Of a DNA stretch of 64,000 nucleotides, positions 32,103 to 40,788 are shown one piece after another. Source of the stretch: Bacteroidales bacterium. GTDB taxonomy: Bacteria > Bacteroidota > Bacteroidia > Bacteroidales > UBA10428. The notes beneath the pieces are model-generated. The model was not told where the DNA came from and did no database searches. It worked only from the letters and a program-made list of their open reading frames with translations. The first letter of the stretch is position 1. Every line of letters starts with the position of its first letter. A program made the position numbers and the translations under genes. The DNA lies in contig JAFGGU010000003.1 in the NCBI GenBank assembly GCA_016930375.1, positions 1 to 64,000 of the forward strand, in the 5' to 3' direction.

Positions 32103-33405
32103 ACTGGTTCTTCCTTCGATGGGTGAAGGCATCATCGAAGCAACCCTGACCCGGTGGCTCGTATCGGTCGGACAGCACGTTGAAATTGACCAGCCGGTGG
32201 TTGAAGTTGCCACTGATAAGGTGGATTCTGAAATTCCCTCCCCGGTTGACGGAGTGATCAGCAAGTTATTATACCACGAAGGCGAGATCCCAAAAGTTGG
32301 TGAGGTGATAGCACTGATAGAGACCGGTGAGGATAATCAGCCAGAACCAGATGAACAGGATAGGGTGACCACCGAGATCAGCCCTCCGATGCCTCCACAG
32401 CAAGATTCTGTTTTACCGGTCAAAAGTTCGGGTCTTCCTTTCTCCTCCCCCTCCGATGAGAAATTATCTCCATTGATCCTTAGCCTGGCAAGGCAACGCG
32501 GCATAACCTTGTTTGAACTGCAAGGAATTGAGGGTTCCGGTTTAAACGGACGAATCACGAAAATGGATATCAGCAATTATCTACAGGCCGGCCGACAGGC
32601 AAAAAGTGTGTCAGATTCTGATTTATCTGCCGGCACCATGGCCACACCACCAAATCCGTTTACGCAGAATCCGTTGCCCGAACCCGGGGATGAAGTCGTT
32701 AAAATGGACCGGATGCGAAAACTCATTGCGGGAAACATGGTAAGGTCCAAAAAGCTTGCTCCGCATGTTACTTCCTTTCTTGAAGCCGATATAACCGCAC
32801 TGGTTGCCTGGAGGGAAAATTACAAAGAGGAGTTTTATCTGAAAGAACACGCCCGTCTTACCTATACTCCGGTATTCATTGAGGCGGTTGCCCGGGCTTT
32901 AAGGGAGTTCCCGAACATCAATATATCCATGTGGGATGATGATTCCATCCTGATCAGGAAAGGCATAAACATTGGATTCGCAACTGCTTTGCCCAATGGT
33001 AACCTGATTGTGCCGGTAATCAGGAATGCGGACCAGGAAGATCTGGGAAGTCTGGCCCGCAAAGTGTCCGATCTGGCAGATAGGGCCAGGAAAAATGCCT
33101 TGCTTCCTGTTGAGATCAGGGGGGGGACTTTTACCATCACCAACATCGGCCAGTACAATAATCTGACAGGAACTCCCATTATCAATCTACCCGAGGCGGC
33201 AATACTGGCGGTGGGCACCATTGCAAAAAAACCATGGGCAGTGAAAACCGGTGATGCCTACGGTTTGGCCGTACGGGATATCGTCATGCTGTCGCTGACC
33301 TATGATCACCGGGTGATTGACGGTGCCCTTGGCGGAAGCTTCCTGAGTCGGATAGCCCGGAACCTCGAGAATTTTGACACGGGTATTAACACTGCAAACT
33401 CCTGA
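32089..33405 (+). CDS. 2-oxoacid dehydrogenase E2 (dihydrolipoyl acyltransferase)
   Basis: 438 residues from the ATG at 32089 (MTKFKLVLPSMGEGIIEAT), overlapping the glycosyltransferase by 14 bases. Lipoyl domain 1-75 with lipoylated Lys44 in EVATDKVDSEI; Pro/Gln-rich linker; peripheral-subunit-binding domain about 125-170 (LARQRGITLFELQGIEGSG); catalytic domain about 205-435 with SLTYDHRVIDGALGG (active-site His about 407). Branched-chain or pyruvate type cannot be told apart by eye. The probable partner E1 is the fused gene at 47113; no E3 lies in the window. Confidence 0.93.
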   Translation: MTKFKLVLPSMGEGIIEATLTRWLVSVGQHVEIDQPVVEVATDKVDSEIPSPVDGVISKLLYHEGEIPKVGEVIALIETGEDNQPEPDEQDRVTTEISPPMPPQQDSVLPVKSSGLPFSSPSDEKLSPLILSLARQRGITLFELQGIEGSGLNGRITKMDISNYLQAGRQAKSVSDSDLSAGTMATPPNPFTQNPLPEPGDEVVKMDRMRKLIAGNMVRSKKLAPHVTSFLEADITALVAWRENYKEEFYLKEHARLTYTPVFIEAVARALREFPNINISMWDDDSILIRKGINIGFATALPNGNLIVPVIRNADQEDLGSLARKVSDLADRARKNALLPVEIRGGTFTITNIGQYNNLTGTPIINLPEAAILAVGTIAKKPWAVKTGDAYGLAVRDIVMLSLTYDHRVIDGALGGSFLSRIARNLENFDTGINTANS

Positions 33406-33487
33406 AGATAAATAATTCTCAACAAATGGTTAATAAATAGCACGTCATAACTTATTGATAATTATTATTAAATTGTTTTTAATTATT

Positions 33488-33495
33488 TAAATTTG
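33488..33495 (+). promoter_or_regulatory. -7 element of the PorE-like cluster
   Basis: TAAATTTG matches TAnnTTTG and is 19 bases before the ATG at 33515. The surrounding TTAAATTTGTTAT resembles the element at 38860. No -33 TTG at 19 bases. Confidence 0.45.
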
Positions 33496-33514
33496 TTATG
33501 TTAGAAGTAAAGCT

Positions 33515-36500
33515 ATGAAATCCAAGACAACCATTCGACCATACCTGTTTTTGTTAGTGATTCTTTGTATTTTTCCGACCTATGCTTTCGGACAGGCCGA
33601 AATAAATGTCAAGGAAGTATTCGTAGAGGCGGAATCGTACTTCCTGTTTGAAGAATATAAGGATGCCCTTCCTTTGTATCAGAGAATACTGCAAACCGAT
33701 CCGGAAAATTTCAATATCAACTACAAGATAGGCATTTGTTATCTGAATGATATTTACCAGGTTCAAAAATCAGTAGAATACCTCGAAAAGGCTGTGAAAG
33801 GCATCAGTCCGGAATGCAAGACCAACAGTTATAAAGAAAAGCGTTCACCCCCGGAAGCCATGTATTACCTCGGGAATGCATACCGTGAAAACAACCGCAT
33901 GAACGATGCCATTGAGGCATTTGAACAATTCAAGCAGATTCTTGACCCGGTGGTCTATGATGTTGCCCTGGTGGATGAACAGATCACGGCCTGCAAGGTA
34001 GCTACCACTCAGCGGCAGAATCCCATGTACTTTATTTCCATTAACCTGGGAGAGGGCATCAATGACCGGTTCGAAGAGATCAATCCACTGGTCTCCGGCG
34101 ATGAAAAGGTCCTGGTTTTTACCCGGAAGCTTCAATTTTATGATGCGGTATTTTATTGCCGAAAAGACAACGGAAAATGGTCCGAGCCCCTTAATCTGAC
34201 TGAATCATTTGGCGTTGACGGTAATTCCCACTGCACCGGCCTTTCCTATAATGGCGATGAACTATTTGTATACAGGAGCGATAATTTTGACGGCAACCTT
34301 TATGTAAGTAAATTTCGGAACGGCAAATGGTCCAAACTGGAAAAGCTGAACGGCAACATCAACACCAAGTACTGGGAATCCCACGCATCACTTTCAAAAG
34401 ACGGCAAAACCTTATACTTCACAAGTAACCGTGAAGGTGGATATGGAGGCCTTGATATTTATAAATCGGAACGCAACAGGGGTGGCGACTGGGGCCCTCC
34501 CATAAATCTGGGACCGGTAATAAACTCGAGGTATAACGAAGACACGCCGTTTGTGACAGATGACGGCAGCACTTTGTATTTCAGTTCACTGGGTCATTAT
34601 AACATGGGAGGTTATGATATCTTTTACAGCACCAGGCTTGATAACGGGCAATGGGCAAAACCCCTGAACGCCGGCTACCCTTTAAACACAACGCGGGATG
34701 ATCTTTTTTTTGTTCCGGTACGCGATGGTGCCTTTGCCTATTATTCCAAATATGACCCGAACGATTCCTATGGCATGCTGGATCTTTACAAACTTGAAGT
34801 ATTTACCGATCTTCATCCCAGGAAATTCATACTCAACGGGATAACACGTGTTGAAGGACAGATCAGGCCCGATTATTCCGATTATACGGCCACCCTTACC
34901 GATGTAAAAACCGGAAAAGTGATTGACCAGTCAAAGCTCAATCCCGACGGCACCTATACCCTTGACGCACTATCCGGGGAATTTGACCTTCAGATTAAAG
35001 GGAAAGGCATCCACGATAAAAACGAGCGGTTGATCATTCCGTTGAATAATCCCTCGAATATCCTAGCTCATTCCTCATTGCTCACTGCAGCGGCATCCGG
35101 TATTACAGCGACCGAGATTGTCCCGGATACTGTAGGGCAAATTGTTCCCGGTCCGGAATTGTCGATACCCGTTGCCAGTTACAATGTGACCACCAACGAG
35201 TCCATTCCCATCAGACTTGATCTTGAAAGAAATACTACCCTTCAGGTTGAAACGATAGTCAATGATGATCTGAGAAAAACTGAGAATTTTGACATCAAGC
35301 GAAGACGTTTTGTTTACATGCTCACACCTGAACCCGGCACCAATGTGCTCCGGTTTACCCTCACCGATTCCAAGGGCAACAGCACCACGCGCGAGGTAAC
35401 TGTAGTGTATACCCCTCAGTCTGGGGAAGCAACTGCACCTGTTTCTTTTCAGAATTCCATTCTTTCAGATTCTGACAGGTACATGGGATTGACAACCATG
35501 GCCCGCGGAAATCTCGAGAAATTCCTGAAAAGCCTTAATCTGCGTGATTCACAATTCAATTCCATTGCGGATCTCTATGATTACCTCATGAAAAATGCTG
35601 TTGAGCAGGGTTATACCGTGGAAGAGGTGGAAGGTCTGATCGCCAGGTACCTGGCACAGAAAGACCTGAATATGTTTTACAACGAGCTGCTCAGCAATTC
35701 CACAGATAGCCTTGTCACAACGCTGGAAAGCCTGGATCTCAGGAAAAACAATCTGTTTTCTTCGGAGGCGCTGGTTGATTACCTGTATAATAAGGCCCCG
35801 GGAAGCAATTATAAGCTTGAAGAGCTTCGTGAAGCCCTTTATAAAATTGCCGCACTTACTCGTGATCCCAGGGCGCTGATTGAACTTCTCGAATCGTTCT
35901 CGACCGGTGACCTGGCAGATTACCTCGGTAAAATGAAGCAGGACTGGAAGAATTTCCCTGATACCCGTTCAGTTGCTGATTTTATAATGAAAGGCGCAGA
36001 AAGTAAAACTTTTCCGCTTTCTGAACTGGAGGAGGCACTTAAAAAGGCCGCGATGGATCTGGATGTCCATTTCCTGGCCCAGGGTCTCCTTTTCATATCA
36101 TCAGACAGCCTGAAACAAACCATTCTTGATCTCAACATGGAGCAACAGAACGTCAGGAATTCGGTGGAACTTATTACATATCTGCTGGGTAATGCGGACC
36201 TTCGCGGTTATTCCAAACGCGAACTGATGGAAAACATTGAAAAGATCCGCAAGGATCCCTATTACTATGTCGATCTTTTCAGGCAATTGCTCGTGCATAA
36301 AGCTACCGGAAGTCTGAAAACATTCCTGCAGGAAATTGATATCCGGAACCTGAAAATCAACACATTTGAAGAGCTGGTAAATTATCTGCTCAGCCAATCG
36401 CAGTTTCATGACTTTAATCGTGAAATGGTCTACCAGTTATTGATCGATATCATTGATCCAAAGGATATCCGGGAGTTTATTGATATGCTGATTCTTTTTG

Positions 36501-36805
36501 GTGATCACCGGATTGCCAGCGCGCTTGAGTCTACCCGTGTGGAACAGTTCTCAAAACCGCTTGAGGTCATGCAATACCTCCTTTCGGTGGCCGATGAATT
36601 TGAATATACTGAACGTGATCTGCTGAGAGTTCTTTTAAAAATGCTGCTTAGAAAAGGTCCTGATACAGGAAGCGAGGATCAAAAGGAAAGCTGGTTCTCG
36701 CAACTTGATAAACCTGGACTGGTCGCCTCTCTGATCGCGGTGAATGCGCTGATTATTGCCTTGCTGATCATCTTTTTCATTCGAAAAAAGCGTAAGAATG
36801 AATAA
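33515..36805 (+). CDS. TPR/PD40 envelope protein with six-fold helical repeat and C-terminal membrane anchor (PorE-like paralogue 1)
   Basis: 1096 residues. Signal peptide 1-26 (ends TYAFGQ). TPR region about 30-150; PD40/WD40-like propeller about 185-430 (YFTSNREGGYGGLDIY, LYFSSLGHYNMGGYDIFYST); a carboxypeptidase-regulatory-like beta domain about 435-510 (VEGQIRPDYSDYTATLTDV); an Ig-like stretch about 545-640. From residue 666 to about 1050 there are six helical repeats starting at 666, 732, 799, 865, 933 and 999. A single membrane helix (about 1068-1090) and a basic tail KKRKNE end the protein. The first three domains follow the order of PorE of the type IX secretion system, but the OmpA peptidoglycan-binding domain is replaced by the repeats and anchor. 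The next paralogue overlaps its end by 8 bases. Confidence 0.9.
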   Translation: MKSKTTIRPYLFLLVILCIFPTYAFGQAEINVKEVFVEAESYFLFEEYKDALPLYQRILQTDPENFNINYKIGICYLNDIYQVQKSVEYLEKAVKGISPECKTNSYKEKRSPPEAMYYLGNAYRENNRMNDAIEAFEQFKQILDPVVYDVALVDEQITACKVATTQRQNPMYFISINLGEGINDRFEEINPLVSGDEKVLVFTRKLQFYDAVFYCRKDNGKWSEPLNLTESFGVDGNSHCTGLSYNGDELFVYRSDNFDGNLYVSKFRNGKWSKLEKLNGNINTKYWESHASLSKDGKTLYFTSNREGGYGGLDIYKSERNRGGDWGPPINLGPVINSRYNEDTPFVTDDGSTLYFSSLGHYNMGGYDIFYSTRLDNGQWAKPLNAGYPLNTTRDDLFFVPVRDGAFAYYSKYDPNDSYGMLDLYKLEVFTDLHPRKFILNGITRVEGQIRPDYSDYTATLTDVKTGKVIDQSKLNPDGTYTLDALSGEFDLQIKGKGIHDKNERLIIPLNNPSNILAHSSLLTAAASGITATEIVPDTVGQIVPGPELSIPVASYNVTTNESIPIRLDLERNTTLQVETIVNDDLRKTENFDIKRRRFVYMLTPEPGTNVLRFTLTDSKGNSTTREVTVVYTPQSGEATAPVSFQNSILSDSDRYMGLTTMARGNLEKFLKSLNLRDSQFNSIADLYDYLMKNAVEQGYTVEEVEGLIARYLAQKDLNMFYNELLSNSTDSLVTTLESLDLRKNNLFSSEALVDYLYNKAPGSNYKLEELREALYKIAALTRDPRALIELLESFSTGDLADYLGKMKQDWKNFPDTRSVADFIMKGAESKTFPLSELEEALKKAAMDLDVHFLAQGLLFISSDSLKQTILDLNMEQQNVRNSVELITYLLGNADLRGYSKRELMENIEKIRKDPYYYVDLFRQLLVHKATGSLKTFLQEIDIRNLKINTFEELVNYLLSQSQFHDFNREMVYQLLIDIIDPKDIREFIDMLILFGDHRIASALESTRVEQFSKPLEVMQYLLSVADEFEYTERDLLRVLLKMLLRKGPDTGSEDQKESWFSQLDKPGLVASLIAVNALIIALLIIFFIRKKRKNE
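35510..36664 (+). repeat. six tandem ~67-residue helical protein repeats
   Basis: Units begin NLEKFLKSLNL (residue 666), SLVTTLESLDL (732), DLADYLGKMKQ (799), SLKQTILDLNM (865), SLKTFLQEIDI (933) and RIASALESTRV (999): spacings 66, 67, 66, 68, 66. Shared pattern: an opening amphipathic helix, a second helix with Y-L or Y-I-like pair (LYDYLMKNA, LVDYLYNKA, VADFIMKGA, LITYLLGNA, LVNYLLSQS, VMQYLLSVA), then Y/F-[ST]-x-x-E-[LV]. I do not recognise the repeat family. Confidence 0.8.
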
Positions 36806-38792
36806 GCTGTCAATCGTTTTCTTCCTGGTTCTTGCAGCATGTCTTCCCGGATTGGGACAGAAAATTTTACCCAGTCCGAGCGACCTTTATGACGAAGCAC
36901 TTGAATATATTTTCGCAGGAGAATACAGCGAAGCGCTTCCGGTGCTGAAATCCCTGGAAGATAAAGGATATCATACAGCCAATGTCAGCTACAAAATCGG
37001 GGAGTGTTACCTGAATATACCGGGACAAAAAACATATGCCATTCCATACCTCAAAGATGCCACGCAAAAAATTTCAGCCAATTACGCAGGTAATACACTC
37101 GAAGAAGAATTTGCTCCTGTAAAATCCTTATTATTCCTTGGTATTGCTTACAGATTGGATAATGATATCAACAATGCCCTGGCCTGTTTTAATTCCTATC
37201 TCAGCAAGATTGATGATGTGGAAACCAATAACAGGGCACTCGCTGAATACCATATCGAAAGGTGCAACAACGCCCTGGAGCTGATTGCATCTCCCGCAAT
37301 TTTTGCAGCCGATACGCTTTCCGATATTATCAATTCAGTGGTATCCAATTCCAATCCCTTGCTAACTCCGGATGAGAAGGTCATGTATTACATGAACCAG
37401 CTAAAGTTTTATGATGCTGTCATGCGGGCAACCCAAAGCGATACATCCTGGCAGATCCCTGAAAATCTGACACCTGAAATAAAATCTGACGGGGATCATT
37501 ATATCACCGGTATATCTGCCAGCGGTAACAGACTTTTTCTGACATTCTACGATCCTTATCGCAGTGGTGAAATATTTACTACAGAGCTTAAAGATGGCAA
37601 ATGGGCCGAACTATCGAGGCTGAATGACAAGATCAATACTTTGTTTAATGAATCACATGCTTCCCTTTCACCGGACGGAAAGTATCTGTACCTGACCAGT
37701 GACCGGAAGGGTGGTATTGGCGGGTTGGATATCTATCGCTCTTCTGTCACCCCATCGGGTGAGTGGAGTGACCCGGTTAATCTGGGACCTCTGGTAAATA
37801 CGCCGTACAATGAAGAATCACCCTTTGTTACCTCCAATTCCTCCAAATTGTTTTTTAGTTCGCAGGGTCATTATAACATGGGCGGTTATGATGTATTTTT
37901 CTCCGATATGGATCATGAAGGAAACTGGTTGCCCCCGGTGAACATCGGATTTCCGTTGAACACTACCGATGATGATTTGTTTTTTTTCCCGGTAGATTCC
38001 GGGAATATCGCTTATCAGTCGCGCTTCTCAAATAACACGGCCCGACAGGACATTTTGCGATATACCATTCACTCGTTTGGTAATCCGGCACGTTTTACCG
38101 TAAGCGGGAAAGTGAACCTGAAAAGTGACCCGGACTACAGCCCCGGCAACATATCCATTGCTTTTATCGACAGAACAACGGAGGATACGCTGGCATTGCA
38201 ACGGCTGCATCGTGACGGCTCCTTCACCCAAAAGCTTCCCGGCGGATGGTACAACCTGAATTTTAGTGATGAAACCCAATTGCTGCTGACCAGGGAACTC
38301 AGTATCCCGGATTATTTTCCTCACCCTGAACTTATCCTGAATACCGATATTACCGTTCCTTCCAGGTTCGTTGCAGATACTTTAATCCTGAAAGATATCC
38401 GTTTCGCATTTGATAAAAGTCAGATCGAAGAACAGTACCTGTCCTATCTGGACGAGATTGCGCAAAAGATGATAAAATATCCCGGAATAACCCTCCGGTT
38501 AAACGGATATGCTGATTCGAAGGGAAATGACAGCTATAATAAAAAGCTTTCCTTAACGCGTGCCAGGGTAATTCAGGATTATCTGCAAAATAAGGCATCA
38601 TTTGCCGATAGGATATCAGTGGATGGTTTTGGAGAGGAGAATCCCTTGTCAATAGAGACAAATGCTGACGGAACTGATAATCCTCAGGGCAGAAGTTACA
38701 ACAGGCGCGCGGAATTGCTTATTAGCGGATCAAACAATGAGTTAATTGTAATCAGGTTCAGGGATATTCCGGAAAATCTTATGAGAAAGTAA
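36798..38792 (+). CDS. PorE-like TPR/PD40/OmpA protein (paralogue 2)
   Basis: 664 residues. Signal peptide 1-20 (MNKLSIVFFLVLAACLPGLG). TPR region about 28-150, PD40 propeller about 185-420 (YLTSDRKGGIGGLDIYRSS, LFFSSQGHYNMGGYDVFFSD), a beta regulatory-like domain about 425-515 (RFTVSGKVNLKSDPDYSPG), then OmpA_C peptidoglycan-binding domain about 525-650 with YADSKGNDSYNKKLSLTRA and GRSYNRRAELL. Length and domain order match PorE (T9SS anchoring protein). The start overlaps the end of paralogue 1 by 8 bases, which suggests coupling. Confidence 0.9.
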   Translation: MNKLSIVFFLVLAACLPGLGQKILPSPSDLYDEALEYIFAGEYSEALPVLKSLEDKGYHTANVSYKIGECYLNIPGQKTYAIPYLKDATQKISANYAGNTLEEEFAPVKSLLFLGIAYRLDNDINNALACFNSYLSKIDDVETNNRALAEYHIERCNNALELIASPAIFAADTLSDIINSVVSNSNPLLTPDEKVMYYMNQLKFYDAVMRATQSDTSWQIPENLTPEIKSDGDHYITGISASGNRLFLTFYDPYRSGEIFTTELKDGKWAELSRLNDKINTLFNESHASLSPDGKYLYLTSDRKGGIGGLDIYRSSVTPSGEWSDPVNLGPLVNTPYNEESPFVTSNSSKLFFSSQGHYNMGGYDVFFSDMDHEGNWLPPVNIGFPLNTTDDDLFFFPVDSGNIAYQSRFSNNTARQDILRYTIHSFGNPARFTVSGKVNLKSDPDYSPGNISIAFIDRTTEDTLALQRLHRDGSFTQKLPGGWYNLNFSDETQLLLTRELSIPDYFPHPELILNTDITVPSRFVADTLILKDIRFAFDKSQIEEQYLSYLDEIAQKMIKYPGITLRLNGYADSKGNDSYNKKLSLTRARVIQDYLQNKASFADRISVDGFGEENPLSIETNADGTDNPQGRSYNRRAELLISGSNNELIVIRFRDIPENLMRK

Positions 38793-38859
38793 CCCCAGGA
38801 ACCCTTGAGCTATTTGCGAATTCGCCCTGTTATTTTTAGCATACCTGTTCTTAAATTAT

Positions 38860-38867
38860 TAAATTTG
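38860..38867 (+). promoter_or_regulatory. -7 element before paralogue 3
   Basis: TAAATTTG, the same octamer as at 33488 in a similar context (TTATTAAATTTGCTAT), 21 bases before the ATG at 38889. No -33 TTG at standard spacing. Confidence 0.4.
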
Positions 38868-38888
38868 CTATAACTAAAACCCCAGCAT

Positions 38889-40784
38889 ATGAAAACGGCC
38901 GTGTTTCTTGCTCTCATCCTTTTTGCGCAATTACCCTTACAGGCACAGGAAAAAGATCAGGCTGAACTTAAAGAATATTTTTTGGATGCAGAATTTTTCT
39001 TTGCCCAGGAAGAATACGCCGACGCGCTTTATGATTATCTGGAACTTTACAACAACGGTTTCAAAGACAATGCCAATATCAATTACAGGATGGGGATCTG
39101 CTATCTGAACATTCCCGGACAGAAGGAGAAAGCTATTGATTACTTGCTGGAAGCAGTCAAGAATATTGGTTCCAAATACAAAGAAAGCTCTCTGAAACAA
39201 AAAACAGCGCCGGTGGATGCTTACCTGTTTCTGGGCAATGCATACAGAGTCAACAATAACCTTGATAAAGCGATTGAGTCCTACAATAAATACAAAGAAC
39301 TTGCAAACTCCGTTAATGAAATCAAATATGCGGATCAGCAAATTCTGGCCTGCAATACTGCCCTTCGTTTTATGAGCAATCCTTTGAGAGTCAGAATTAC
39401 CAATCTCGGCGATTCTGTCAACGGCAATTCATCGAATTACAAAGCGGTGGTTTCGGGGGATGGCAAATCATTATTCTATATGAATGAATTGCCTTTTTAT
39501 GACGCTATTTATTTTTCGGGATACACTCCTGAAGGATGGTCTTCTTCCGTGAATATTACCCCGCAGATACAATCAGATGGTGACCAGTATGTTACATCTG
39601 TTTCTTACGATGGATCGCAGCTGTTTCTGACAAAGGAAGATGCTTTTAACAGTGATATTTATGTCAGCCGTCGTACCGACAACAAGTGGTCAAAATCTAT
39701 TCCTGTAGCCGGTGAAGGTATTAACACCAAGTATTGGGAATCGCATGCATCGATTTCCCGGGATGGGAAGTCCCTCTATTTCACCAGCAACCGCAAGGAT
39801 GGCATGGGTGATATGGATATTTACAAAACGCAACTTCAGGCCAATGGTCAGTGGGGTTTACCCGTAAATCTGGGTAGCAATATCAATACTGCCCTCAATG
39901 AAGATACACCCTTTATTACTGAGAATGACAGTACGTTGTATTTCAGTTCGCAGGGACACGACAATATGGGGGGATACGACATCTTTAAATCGAAACTTGA
40001 AACCTCCGGACAATGGTCCAAACCTGAGAATATTGGCTATCCCATAAATACCACAGATGATGACCTGTTCTTCAATCCCTGGAATAATGGCAGGATTGGT
40101 TATATATCAATGATCCGGGAGGGGGGCTATGGAAAAGAAGATATATATGCCATACAGCCGGAAGCAGATGATCCACTGCCCATGGTTCTCGCGGATTTTT
40201 TCGCGAAACAGGCAAAACCAGAGCCCCCTGTGATTGCTGAAGTAAAGCCTGCGGAACCTGCTGTTACACCCGTTGTTCCTGAACCGGCACAACCCGCACA
40301 ACCCGCACAACCAACACAACCAACACAACCTCTTCCTCCTCCTCCTCCTCCTCCTGTAACCCCGAAAGAGATTGTACTGGATCCCGTTTACTTTGCTTTT
40401 GACAATTTCCAGCTTTCTGTAGCAGGGAAGAATCAACTCGACAAAGTTGCCCGGCTTATGCAAGAATATCCTGTTGTACGTGTTAAGTTGGTTGGCCATG
40501 CGGATGCCAAAGGGCCAGCTGAGTACAATCTGAAATTGTCAGAAAAAAGAGCCTTAACCGTTCTGGAATATTTGACCAACAAAGGAATTGATAAAAGCAG
40601 GCTTGAGATTCTGGGCCTTGGCGAAAAGAATTTTGCTGCAATCAACTCAAATCCTGATGGATCAGATAATCCCGAGGGCCGGGGTTTGAACAGGCGGGTT
40701 GAGTATGAGATCATTGGTACTGATAATAATTTGATTATCATCAGAATGCCTGCAATTCCGGAACACCTTCAATTCAGGGAATAA
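38889..40784 (+). CDS. PorE-like TPR/PD40/OmpA protein with proline-rich linker (paralogue 3)
   Basis: 631 residues. Signal peptide 1-19 (ends LQAQ). TPR region about 25-150; PD40 propeller about 180-410 (LYFTSNRKDGMGDMDIYKTQ, LYFSSQGHDNMGGYDIFKSK). In place of the regulatory-like domain there is a Pro/Ala/Gln/Thr linker about 440-492 with repeated AQP/TQP and a run of seven Pro. The OmpA_C domain about 495-620 has GHADAKGPAEYNLKLSEKRA and GRGLNRRVEYE. The linker would let the peptidoglycan-binding domain reach away from the propeller. Paralogue 4 follows 4 bases after its stop. Confidence 0.9.
   Translation: MKTAVFLALILFAQLPLQAQEKDQAELKEYFLDAEFFFAQEEYADALYDYLELYNNGFKDNANINYRMGICYLNIPGQKEKAIDYLLEAVKNIGSKYKESSLKQKTAPVDAYLFLGNAYRVNNNLDKAIESYNKYKELANSVNEIKYADQQILACNTALRFMSNPLRVRITNLGDSVNGNSSNYKAVVSGDGKSLFYMNELPFYDAIYFSGYTPEGWSSSVNITPQIQSDGDQYVTSVSYDGSQLFLTKEDAFNSDIYVSRRTDNKWSKSIPVAGEGINTKYWESHASISRDGKSLYFTSNRKDGMGDMDIYKTQLQANGQWGLPVNLGSNINTALNEDTPFITENDSTLYFSSQGHDNMGGYDIFKSKLETSGQWSKPENIGYPINTTDDDLFFNPWNNGRIGYISMIREGGYGKEDIYAIQPEADDPLPMVLADFFAKQAKPEPPVIAEVKPAEPAVTPVVPEPAQPAQPAQPTQPTQPLPPPPPPPVTPKEIVLDPVYFAFDNFQLSVAGKNQLDKVARLMQEYPVVRVKLVGHADAKGPAEYNLKLSEKRALTVLEYLTNKGIDKSRLEILGLGEKNFAAINSNPDGSDNPEGRGLNRRVEYEIIGTDNNLIIIRMPAIPEHLQFRE
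40287..40355 (+). repeat. in-frame 9-bp and CCT-triplet repeats coding the Pro-rich linker
   Basis: Five successive copies of a 9-base GCACAACCC/ACACAACCA unit are followed by a CCT/CTC triplet run of about seven. All are in frame (AQP/TQP, then poly-Pro), so slippage in whole units would change linker length without breaking the gene. Confidence 0.8.
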
Positions 40785-40788
40785 AGAG

